Shown here one piece after another: positions 1 through 6,806 of a stretch of 64,000 nucleotides of DNA. Below the pieces are notes generated by a model. That model did not search any database and was not told where the DNA came from. It saw nothing but the letters and a program-made list of their open reading frames with translations. The stretch spans positions 124,001 to 188,000 of the forward strand of contig NZ_CP046176.1 of assembly GCF_013009555.1 (NCBI RefSeq), read 5' to 3'. This stretch comes from Phocaeicola dorei. Lineage in GTDB: Bacteria > Bacteroidota > Bacteroidia > Bacteroidales > Bacteroidaceae. Made by a program: the position numbers and the translations under genes. The first letter of the stretch is position 1, and each line of letters begins with the position of its first letter.

Positions 1-73
1 GAGTGGTTGTCAAGGAAAGCATTAAATAAAAAATGCTTTTCCCTTTTGAGGGTAGAGTATTCTTTTCTTTCAT
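1..73 (-). CDS. 5' end of a gene running off the window, possible membrane protein
   Basis: An ATG at 71-73 on the minus strand, 12 nt after the stop of the DUF2975 gene, opens a frame that stays open to the window edge. The visible start reads MKEKNTLPSKGKSIFYLMLS, a charged head followed by a hydrophobic stretch, as in the start of a membrane protein. A purine-rich run (AAAAAAGAAAAG) lies just upstream. Spacing and strand match the operon above it, so it is probably another member of that operon. Only 24 residues are seen, so the family cannot be named. Confidence 0.5.
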   Translation of the reverse strand, partial: MKEKNTLPSKGKSIFYLMLSLTTT

Positions 74-85
74 AACTTTTCTTTT

Positions 86-721
86 TTAAATGGTTAGGTC
101 TTGTTCCTCTTTCATTTTTACTCCGATAGCAAATATCTCGGCAAAGAGGATAGGGAGGATTATTGCCACCCAGTCGGGGGAATAACCAACATAGCTGATG
201 ATTTTGTAACCCGGTATGCTAATTTGATTCATAGCTGCGCTTCCTGTTAGCCATTCTCCGATGGCTGTGAGAATTTTTAAACTTGCGCTGGTATATGCAA
301 ACCAACGTAGGCGTAGCACATTGGCTGGTGTAAATACTTTGCGGCGTGAGATGGAGATGAGCAGCCGGATTAATGAGTAAAAACCGATTAGAAAAAAGAA
401 TAGTCCGGGTATGGCTAACCCTATGACAAGGATATACCAGGCCGATGGCTTGGCATACGTTTCTATTTCAGTTACTGTATAAGGAAGTGGACTATCTACA
501 CGGTTGTTGTTCAGTGAATCGACTGTCGTTCCAGATAATGGCTTTACATTTAGTTTGACACGGGTTATCATGTGGTGTCCGGATTCATACATCTCTGTTG
601 CACCGCTTTGTCCTTCTTCAAATCCCTTTTTGAAATCTTTCCAATCTTCATCCAATCCTCCGATGAAATTTGCAAGTATTGCAATAATGGCTATAATACC
701 TAATATCCTGAACTTCTTCAT
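86..721 (-). CDS. DUF2975 family membrane protein (second copy)
   Basis: This 211-aa protein has four probable membrane segments (about residues 6-25, 95-120, 140-160 and 180-202) and a soluble loop of about 70 residues after the first, the layout of DUF2975 proteins. Its function is not established; in other bacteria the family often neighbours small YozG-type HTH regulators, but none is seen here. It lies 12 nt downstream of a paralogue (734-1381), with which it shares architecture and an identical C-terminal tail, MKEEQDLTI. The unrelated CPBP protein at the head of the operon ends similarly (NEQDITI). Family call fairly sure; role unknown. Confidence 0.75.
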   Translation of the reverse strand: MKKFRILGIIAIIAILANFIGGLDEDWKDFKKGFEEGQSGATEMYESGHHMITRVKLNVKPLSGTTVDSLNNNRVDSPLPYTVTEIETYAKPSAWYILVIGLAIPGLFFFLIGFYSLIRLLISISRRKVFTPANVLRLRWFAYTSASLKILTAIGEWLTGSAAMNQISIPGYKIISYVGYSPDWVAIILPILFAEIFAIGVKMKEEQDLTI

Positions 722-733
722 ACCGTATGATTT

Positions 734-1381
734 TTATATGGTTAAATCTTGTTCTTCTTTCATTTTCAATCCAACAGCGAATACTTCAGCAACCAGCAAT
801 GCGATGAATCCCAATATGAAGGTTGGTTCGGAAAACGCAAATATATTAGAGTATTCACATCCCTTGAGTTCCAAAACTTGTGCCGCTTCATAGTTCCCGA
901 TCATGATGGTGGTAAAAGAACAAATGAATAGAAGTATCAGTGACACACCCAGCTTGCGGAGAAATTTGACGTTCTTCCAACTGAAAATGTCACCACGGTT
1001 GATATTTCGGATCAAATAGAAAAATTGTATCAGGCAGAAGATACTTGCTAGGACCGAAATTAAGGTAGTGATTCCATTCGCCGTTCGGGATAGGCTGCTT
1101 CCTGTTGTCGGGGCTTCTATCAAACTTATGATTGGTTTGATGGAAGCCTGTGAGGAATTTTTCAGATTTGTCACGCTTCCTGTTTCTGCAAATAGGTCAG
1201 AAGGTATCGTACAAACTATTTTGTAGTCGGATATGTTAAGCTCCTTCCCTTTTTCTACACTTTCATATCCGGCTTTAAACCCGGCACTGACGGCTTGAAC
1301 CATCAGACTGATTACCGTGGAAGTAGAAAGGAGCAGGCCGATAAGTACGCAGGCACAGAGAAGATTGAGTCTCTTTTTCAT
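734..1381 (-). CDS. DUF2975 family membrane protein (first copy)
   Basis: The 215-aa product has an N-terminal hydrophobic segment (about residues 6-28), a polar loop with a lysine/glutamate-rich stretch (YESVEKGKELN), and three further membrane segments. It is a diverged paralogue of the next gene (86-721), and both end in MKEEQDLTI. It lies 15 nt after the CPBP protease gene, so the three are almost surely one transcript. DUF2975 has no assigned biochemistry. The repeated tail, conserved while the rest has diverged, suggests it is recognised by something. Confidence 0.75.
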   Translation of the reverse strand: MKKRLNLLCACVLIGLLLSTSTVISLMVQAVSAGFKAGYESVEKGKELNISDYKIVCTIPSDLFAETGSVTNLKNSSQASIKPIISLIEAPTTGSSLSRTANGITTLISVLASIFCLIQFFYLIRNINRGDIFSWKNVKFLRKLGVSLILLFICSFTTIMIGNYEAAQVLELKGCEYSNIFAFSEPTFILGFIALLVAEVFAVGLKMKEEQDLTI

Positions 1382-1396
1382 GATTGGTTGTGTTTG

Positions 1397-2224
1397 TTAA
1401 ATGGTTATATCTTGTTCATTAATAGCTTTGACTTGTATGTTGGTAGGTTTCGGCAAGTATTTGTTCAGGTAGAGATACATACCTATAAAAACGATTATGG
1501 CTAGTACTAAGAGAATGTAAGTGATTGTTGTGCCCAAGGTCTCCATAGTCGTTTGGCTGAGTTCCTCTCGGGTGGCTGTGAACATGGTCCATGCGCCGAA
1601 TGAGTTGTTGATAATGTGTCCCACAATACCTGGAACTAAACTTCCGGTGCGATAATATAACCATCCGAAGAGCAGACCGATGAGAAATGCAAAAGGTATT
1701 TGTGCAGGATTGCCGTGTATGATCCCGAATATGAGTGCGGAAACCAGTATGGCCCATTTAGGTGACCATCCTTTTCTTAGTAAATGTCCTTCTATAGCTC
1801 CACGAAATAAAACTTCTTCCAAAATAGGGACGACGATAGCAATGCTGAGAACACCGAAGATATTATGGCTCATCGAAATAAATAGTTCTTGATTAGTGTC
1901 TGTCAGATCGAGCGCTTCATTTAATATTCCTGCTATGAACTGTGCGGATAGCAGGAGAGGGATGCACAAGAGAATGATTTTTTTTGAAACTTCATACATA
2001 CTCTCTTTATTGAACTTGACATAGTGGAAATGTACCAAGTGCCATGTCATGGCTAATGCGGAGAGTAACATACCGATGGATATTGCTATTGTCCCGGGGC
2101 GGAAGTTGGCTGTAATATCTGCTCCGCCGATAAGAGCAATGGTGGCATCGGTCCCGGTTGCCAGAAAAATGAATAGTAATTGATAAGCCAGATAGTAAAG
2201 TATCAATTTAATTGCACGTCCCAT
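1397..2224 (-). CDS. CPBP family intramembrane metalloprotease
   Basis: The 275-aa integral membrane protein carries the three CPBP (Abi/CAAX protease) motifs: EEVLFRG with the glutamate pair at about 136-137 and Arg141, a HGN motif with His170, and GHIINN with His203. These residues bind metal in this superfamily of prenyl-protein and bacteriocin-related proteases. About eight hydrophobic segments fit an all-membrane enzyme. It is the first gene of a minus-strand operon with two DUF2975 genes. Its last residues, NEQDITI, resemble their EEQDLTI tail although the proteins are otherwise unrelated. Substrate unknown. Confidence 0.85.
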   Translation of the reverse strand: MGRAIKLILYYLAYQLLFIFLATGTDATIALIGGADITANFRPGTIAISIGMLLSALAMTWHLVHFHYVKFNKESMYEVSKKIILLCIPLLLSAQFIAGILNEALDLTDTNQELFISMSHNIFGVLSIAIVVPILEEVLFRGAIEGHLLRKGWSPKWAILVSALIFGIIHGNPAQIPFAFLIGLLFGWLYYRTGSLVPGIVGHIINNSFGAWTMFTATREELSQTTMETLGTTITYILLVLAIIVFIGMYLYLNKYLPKPTNIQVKAINEQDITI

Positions 2225-2264
2225 AATAATCTGTTTATTGGTTTAAAATTTTATTGGGTTGGAA

Positions 2265-2302
2265 GTGTGTCAAAATGATAGGTCGTTTTCATTTTGACAC
2301 AC
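2265..2302 (-). terminator. Perfect 14-bp hairpin after the S9 peptidase gene
   Basis: GTGTGTCAAAATGA (2265-2278) and TCATTTTGACACAC (2289-2302) are exact reverse complements separated by 10 nt. The hairpin lies 12 nt past the stop of the minus-strand S9 peptidase gene and about 40 nt before the CPBP gene start. The minus strand after it is A/T rich but has no long U run, so it may be a weak terminator or mRNA 3'-end stabiliser. Confidence 0.6.
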
Positions 2303-2314
2303 TCTCAATGATAT

Positions 2315-4210
2315 TTATTTTTTCAGGTGAGCATCCAGGAATTTCTCCATGGCACGATAGAAATCGAATTTGTTCTCTTCGTTATGGAAACCGTGTCCTT
2401 CGTTGTCTTTTACCATGTATTCTACTTCTATACCGCGTTTTTTCAGCGCTTCCACCATTTGGTCGGATTCTGCTTTATTCACACGCGGGTCGTTAGCGCC
2501 TTGTGCGATAAAGAGAGGAGCTTTGATTTGGTCTACATGAAATACAGGTGAATATTTTTCCATCATTTCTTTATCTTTCACAGGATCACCTACCATTTCA
2601 TACATCATGTCCAATAAGGGTTTCCAATAGGGTGGGATAGTCTGCATGAAGGTGAACAAGTTGGATACACCCACATAGTCGATGGCACATGCATAAAGAT
2701 CAGGAGTAAAGGTGACCCCTGCCAATGTTGCATATCCGCCATAGCTTCCGCCGTAGATGGCTACACGTTTCGGGTCGGCGATTCCTTTTTTTATCAACCA
2801 CTCTACGCCGTCGGTGATGTCGTTCTGCATGGTTTGTCCCCATTGTTTGTAGCCCAGTTCGGTGAATTTGCGTCCATAGCCGGTTGAGGCTCGGAAATTC
2901 ATTTGAAGAACAGCATAGCCACGGTTGGCAAGGAACTGTACTTCCGGATTATATCCCCAGCTGTCACGTGCCCACGGCCCCCCATGCGGATTGACTACTA
3001 CAGGCAGATTTTTGGCATTCTCCATGGTGTATCCTTTCGGGAGAGTGAGGTATCCTTCAATGGTCAGACCATCCCGGCTGGTATAGGTGATGGGATGCAT
3101 CGGGACCATATCTTCTTCTTTAATCCAGGGAGCCAAGTCAGCTATTTTAGTTAGTTTGTCTTCTTTTACATTATAGGTATAATAAGTTCCATAAGTGCGG
3201 TCGCCTCCAGCATAAATAATACGGATATTTTCGCTTTTATCTTCGCTGGTGGTGTTGATATCATAACCTTCCAGTTTCTGTTCCAACTTGGTGCGGATAG
3301 CTTCTTCGTTTTTATCGAAGTAATGACGGATAGTACCTTTGTGTCCGGTACAGGATACAGAGATTAATTTCTTTTTCAGTTCAGAATAGCCTAATCCGGA
3401 AATATCATATTTATCATTGGTGTAAAGTACTTCTTTTTCCTCACAAGTAGCCGGATCCATTAGGACGAGGGCGGTCTTGTCCCGTCCGATGTTGGTCAGG
3501 GCATAAACCATTTTATTGTCGGGGGTGAAGGTGGCAAAGCTTACCGTTTCCTTGAAATTGGTAGTTAGTACCGGACGGAAGGGCTGCTCTTCCGTTTCGC
3601 GATAGAGAATTTGGGTATTTACTCCGTCTACAATAGCTAAGGCTACACGCAGTTTTCCGTTATGGTCAGTCATCCATCCTTGTATGTTTCCGGGGTTCTC
3701 AGCTAATTGGGTCAGTTCACCGTTATTGAGATTCAAGCGATAAGGATCAAATACTTGTGGATTACGCTTGTTCAGACCGATGATGACCAGTGAGTCGATA
3801 TTTTCCAACGGATCAATGATAGTAGTCCTTACCTTGGGGAATGCGGTATATGCTTTGGGGTCAGTACCGTCTACATTGACTCCGTAGAGCTGAAAGTTTT
3901 CATCGCCGGCAGTATCTTTTATATAAAGTATCCGATGACCGTTTGCCCACATGCTTCCTGCAAGGTCCCGTACCGTTTCTGAAGTGATTCGGGTTGCTTT
4001 GTCTGAACCGACTTCTTGTACGAATAAGTTCAGGCGGTTTTCATACGGAGCCATATATGAGAAGTATTTGCCATCCGGTGAGATTTGGTATCCCGCTTTT
4101 TCAGGATTCTTGAAGAAGTTTTCTAAAGGAACTTGTGCATTGGCTTCGGAGGCGAAACCGAGTGTTACCAGTAAGGTTGTTGCGGCTAAAATGTGTTTTA
4201 ATGTTTTCAT
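2315..4210 (-). CDS. S9 family prolyl oligopeptidase-type serine peptidase
   Basis: The 631-aa exported protein starts with a signal peptide (about residues 1-25, ending EANA). A beta-propeller-like region of about 350 residues follows, then an alpha/beta hydrolase domain. The nucleophile is Ser489 in GGSYGGY, the acid is the Asp of GANDPRV, and the base is the His of EGHGF, as in S9 acylaminoacyl peptidases/DPP IV. It probably trims peptides in the periplasm. Two small genes (4239-4526 and 4526-4948) lie just upstream on the same strand and may share its transcript. Exact substrate cannot be told. Confidence 0.9.
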   Translation of the reverse strand: MKTLKHILAATTLLVTLGFASEANAQVPLENFFKNPEKAGYQISPDGKYFSYMAPYENRLNLFVQEVGSDKATRITSETVRDLAGSMWANGHRILYIKDTAGDENFQLYGVNVDGTDPKAYTAFPKVRTTIIDPLENIDSLVIIGLNKRNPQVFDPYRLNLNNGELTQLAENPGNIQGWMTDHNGKLRVALAIVDGVNTQILYRETEEQPFRPVLTTNFKETVSFATFTPDNKMVYALTNIGRDKTALVLMDPATCEEKEVLYTNDKYDISGLGYSELKKKLISVSCTGHKGTIRHYFDKNEEAIRTKLEQKLEGYDINTTSEDKSENIRIIYAGGDRTYGTYYTYNVKEDKLTKIADLAPWIKEEDMVPMHPITYTSRDGLTIEGYLTLPKGYTMENAKNLPVVVNPHGGPWARDSWGYNPEVQFLANRGYAVLQMNFRASTGYGRKFTELGYKQWGQTMQNDITDGVEWLIKKGIADPKRVAIYGGSYGGYATLAGVTFTPDLYACAIDYVGVSNLFTFMQTIPPYWKPLLDMMYEMVGDPVKDKEMMEKYSPVFHVDQIKAPLFIAQGANDPRVNKAESDQMVEALKKRGIEVEYMVKDNEGHGFHNEENKFDFYRAMEKFLDAHLKK

Positions 4211-4238
4211 CTTGATGTATTTTAAAGTTGTTATTTTA

Positions 4239-4526
4239 TCAGTTTATTAAATTTTCAATGGCTTGTTTACAAGGAACGTACCAATGTTCAATGAATAGGA
4301 TGAATAATATTAAAAGAAAGATAATCTCGGACTTTTGTTGTGCTCTTTGTGCCAGAGGAGTATTTAATGGAATTTCAACCAGAATGAGTTTTCCAAAAAC
4401 TATTCCCATGAGCATACCCAGAGCTAGACCGATTGATGGATATACAAATCCGATAATCATTCCAGTACACACTCCGATGGTTTGCCATCGGTTGGTTATA
4501 CTGTTCTTTTGAGTTTGTGCTTCCAT
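4239..4526 (-). CDS. Small membrane protein of unknown family
   Basis: The 95-aa protein has two or three hydrophobic segments (about residues 14-31, 34-52 and 68-84). A glycine-rich stretch (GMIIGFVYPSIGLALGMLMG) resembles glycine-zipper membrane helices. No family is recognised. Its start touches the stop of the DUF3836 gene (1-nt junction at 4526), which suggests translational coupling, and it lies 28 nt before the S9 peptidase gene. Confidence 0.65.
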   Translation of the reverse strand: MEAQTQKNSITNRWQTIGVCTGMIIGFVYPSIGLALGMLMGIVFGKLILVEIPLNTPLAQRAQQKSEIIFLLILFILFIEHWYVPCKQAIENLIN

Positions 4527-4948
4527 TATTTCTTGTCTTGTGTGTCGGCCAGCAAATTTATGTTGCTGTCTTCACGGTAAATACTTTGTTGTTTGTTGTT
4601 GTTGAAGGTGCTTTCCTTGACGTTCCATTCGGCATAGTTGAGTTTGGTTTCATACGCTCCGGGAGTTACTGTAAGTAAATAAGCCGGTTTCCACAGTTCC
4701 CGATAAGCATCCCAGCGATAGGCTTTTTTCTCAATTACCTGACCATTTTCATCGTGTTTGTACTCATACTTCAATTTGCGTGTCAATGTTTTGCCGTCTT
4801 CATTCAGTGTATACACTGTTGTGTTTGTGTCGTCTTGACCGTAGATGTACTTCGTGTTTCCTGTTTGTGCGTTTGCTGTTGTTGTACAACTCATCATTAC
4901 TACTGTGATTGCTGCTACTAAACCTGATTTAAATACTGACTTTTTCAT
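4526..4948 (-). CDS. DUF3836-type secreted protein
   Basis: The 140-aa protein has a signal sequence (about residues 1-27; hydrophobic core then TANAQ). A body rich in Tyr, Lys and Asn follows, with strand-like repeats such as YEYKHDENGQVIEKKAYRWD. This matches the small secreted DUF3836 proteins of Bacteroides, whose function is unknown. It is preceded by a good Bacteroides promoter flanked by two ATCG-N5-CGAT palindromes and heads a likely operon with the small membrane protein and S9 peptidase. Confidence 0.7.
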   Translation of the reverse strand: MKKSVFKSGLVAAITVVMMSCTTTANAQTGNTKYIYGQDDTNTTVYTLNEDGKTLTRKLKYEYKHDENGQVIEKKAYRWDAYRELWKPAYLLTVTPGAYETKLNYAEWNVKESTFNNNKQQSIYREDSNINLLADTQDKK

Positions 4949-5004
4949 TTTACTTTGTGTTTTAAATGTTTGTGTTTGTTCTTTCTTGTTTTTCGATATT
5001 CATT

Positions 5005-5085
5005 TATCGTTTATCGATATGCAAATGTACATCTTATTTTGATACTACAAAAGAAAAACAAGAAAAAATTATCGAAAAACGATAA
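5005..5085. promoter_or_regulatory. Pair of ATCG-N5-CGAT palindromes flanking the promoter
   Basis: TATCGTTTATCGATA (5005-5019) lies just past the -7 box and TTATCGAAAAACGATAA (5069-5085) just before the -33 box of the minus-strand promoter at 5022-5051. Both share the ATCG-N5-CGAT core; a further half site (CGATA, 4994-4998) is adjacent. Such placement is typical of a repressor that bridges or covers the promoter. The regulator is not identified. The remaining intergenic DNA up to 5244 shows nothing else. Confidence 0.45.
5022..5051 (-). promoter_or_regulatory. Bacteroides-type promoter for the DUF3836 gene
   Basis: On the minus strand TTTG (5048-5051) is followed after 18 nt by TACATTTG (5022-5029), matching the Bacteroidetes -33/-7 consensus. 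It lies about 75 nt upstream of the DUF3836 start codon. Confidence 0.65.
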
Positions 5086-5244
5086 AAATATATCCTTTAT
5101 CATACTTTATAAGACAAAAATGAATGAAGAAACGTTTTTTATGCGAGAAGAGAGAGGGTGGAAGGGGAGGTTGCATATTTCGGGAAGAAAACCATTTATA
5201 TATTTCTTTCAGAAAAGTAAGTGCACTTGCTTTTTTCCGTCATA

Positions 5245-6165
5245 TTAAAGAAGAATTTTAGCGGTTTTCTCCCTGTCTTTGTGCATTTGGGCAATGAGCT
5301 CGTCTATTGTGCCATATTTTTCTTCAGGGCGAAGATACTTTACGAACTCTATGCGCATTTCTTTGTGGTAGATATCCTCCGAGAAATTGAGGATGTTTAC
5401 CTCGATACTTACATTGTTGCCATTATTGATAGTAGGGCGGTGTCCTATGTTCAACATTCCTGCCCATTTTTTCCCCTCCACATACACGTATACTGCATAA
5501 ACACCTTCCGAGGGAATTAATTTGTCGCTACAATCCACTTGCAAGTTAGCTGTGGGGAACCCTATTTTTCTGCCTACTTTGTAGCCATCTACCACCGTTC
5601 CATCCAGATAATAGTTGTACCCTAGAAATTGGGCAGCCTGACTTACTTTGCCTTCTTTTAACAGCTGACGGATGACTGAGGAGCTGATTTTATCCTCTCC
5701 GTCTGTATAAGCTCGCGCGCGTACCATATATATATTTAATTCCTCGCCATAACGGCAATAATCTTCAAAACTTTCACTGCGGTTGTGGCCGAAACGATGG
5801 TCATAGCCTATAACTAAGGTGTGAATATTGAATTTGTTACGTAGTAACTGCATGAATTCCCGGGCCGAAAGCAGCGAAAGTTCTTGTGTAAAAGGAAGAA
5901 GGAGGCAGTAATCTACTTGCGTTGTTTCCAGTAACTCAAGTTTCTCCTTGGGTGAAGAGAGCAGTTGTGGATGATAAGTGGTTTGTATCACTTGTCTGGG
6001 ATGCATAGGAAAAGTGACCAATGCAGAATATAATCCATCCTTGTCTGCGACCTCTTTTACTTGATTGATAAGAAAGCGGTGTCCACGATGCACCCCGTCA
6101 AAGAAGCCGATAGTGGCAACTGAAGGGGGTAATGCTTGATGGTTTATATCTGATATTATTTCCAT
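5245..6165 (-). CDS. ribF: Bifunctional riboflavin kinase/FAD synthetase RibF
   Basis: The 306-aa protein makes FMN from riboflavin and then FAD. The N-terminal adenylyltransferase domain shows the nucleotidyl-transferase signature GFFDGVHRGH (about residues 20-30), and the C-terminal flavokinase domain shows GRKIGFPTANL and IPSEGVYAVYV (about 193-222). Length is standard for RibF. Its start overlaps the end of the HAD hydrolase gene by one base, so the two are probably translated from one mRNA along with the upstream P-type ATPase. Confidence 0.95.
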   Translation of the reverse strand: MEIISDINHQALPPSVATIGFFDGVHRGHRFLINQVKEVADKDGLYSALVTFPMHPRQVIQTTYHPQLLSSPKEKLELLETTQVDYCLLLPFTQELSLLSAREFMQLLRNKFNIHTLVIGYDHRFGHNRSESFEDYCRYGEELNIYMVRARAYTDGEDKISSSVIRQLLKEGKVSQAAQFLGYNYYLDGTVVDGYKVGRKIGFPTANLQVDCSDKLIPSEGVYAVYVYVEGKKWAGMLNIGHRPTINNGNNVSIEVNILNFSEDIYHKEMRIEFVKYLRPEEKYGTIDELIAQMHKDREKTAKILL

Positions 6166-6779
6166 TATTCAAAAAGTGAACTTAAATTTTCTCCAATATG
6201 ATAGTGATGGGATTGTATACCAAGTGACATAGCTGCCTGGCAATTAGCTTCCGAGTCGTCTATAAAGAACGTTTCTTCAGGCAGGATGTTTGCCTCTTTC
6301 ATCATTTGCTCATAAATGTTTTTTTCAGGCTTGGCTTTATGCATCTCGAAAGACAGAAAAGTATCTTCAAAAAAATCATTTACGCGGAAACCTCGATAAC
6401 TGAACATCTGCTCGCAGGCATACTCCCAATGTATCCGATTAGTATTACTAAGCAGATAAACCATATAGTGTTCGCGCAATTCTAGTAATAAGTCCAGCTT
6501 CTCACGAGGAATATCAAGTAGCATCAGGTTCCACATATCATCAATTTTACGATCGGTCAGCGATTCGCTGGCCTCCTTGCGAATGGCTGACCGGAATTCT
6601 TCCGGACTGATCTCACCTAATTCAAATAGGGAAAAGAAACCTTTCCCCTTGAACTGGCATACCTGTTTCTCGATATCTTGGAATCCTGCTTTGCGAAAAG
6701 CATTCAGGCAATTGTCAAAATCCAGATTTATTAATACTCCTCCTAAATCAAAAACGACATTTTTAATCTTACTGTCCAT
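6165..6779 (-). CDS. HAD superfamily hydrolase (YihX-like phosphatase)
   Basis: The 204-aa protein has HAD motif I as VFDLGGVLINLDFD (about residues 9-22), motif II in LLSNTNRIH, the lysine in AKPEKNIYE and motif IV in FFIDDSEAN. A helical cap lies between motifs I and II. DLGG in place of DxD at motif I is common in the alpha-D-glucose-1-phosphatase/epoxide hydrolase-like HAD subgroup. The substrate is unknown. It sits between ribF (1-base overlap) and the calcium ATPase (27-nt gap), so a flavin-phosphate or general sugar-phosphate role is possible but unproven. Confidence 0.85.
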   Translation of the reverse strand: MDSKIKNVVFDLGGVLINLDFDNCLNAFRKAGFQDIEKQVCQFKGKGFFSLFELGEISPEEFRSAIRKEASESLTDRKIDDMWNLMLLDIPREKLDLLLELREHYMVYLLSNTNRIHWEYACEQMFSYRGFRVNDFFEDTFLSFEMHKAKPEKNIYEQMMKEANILPEETFFIDDSEANCQAAMSLGIQSHHYHIGENLSSLFE

Positions 6780-6806
6780 AACTCTTTATGTGCTTAATTC
6801 TCTTTC

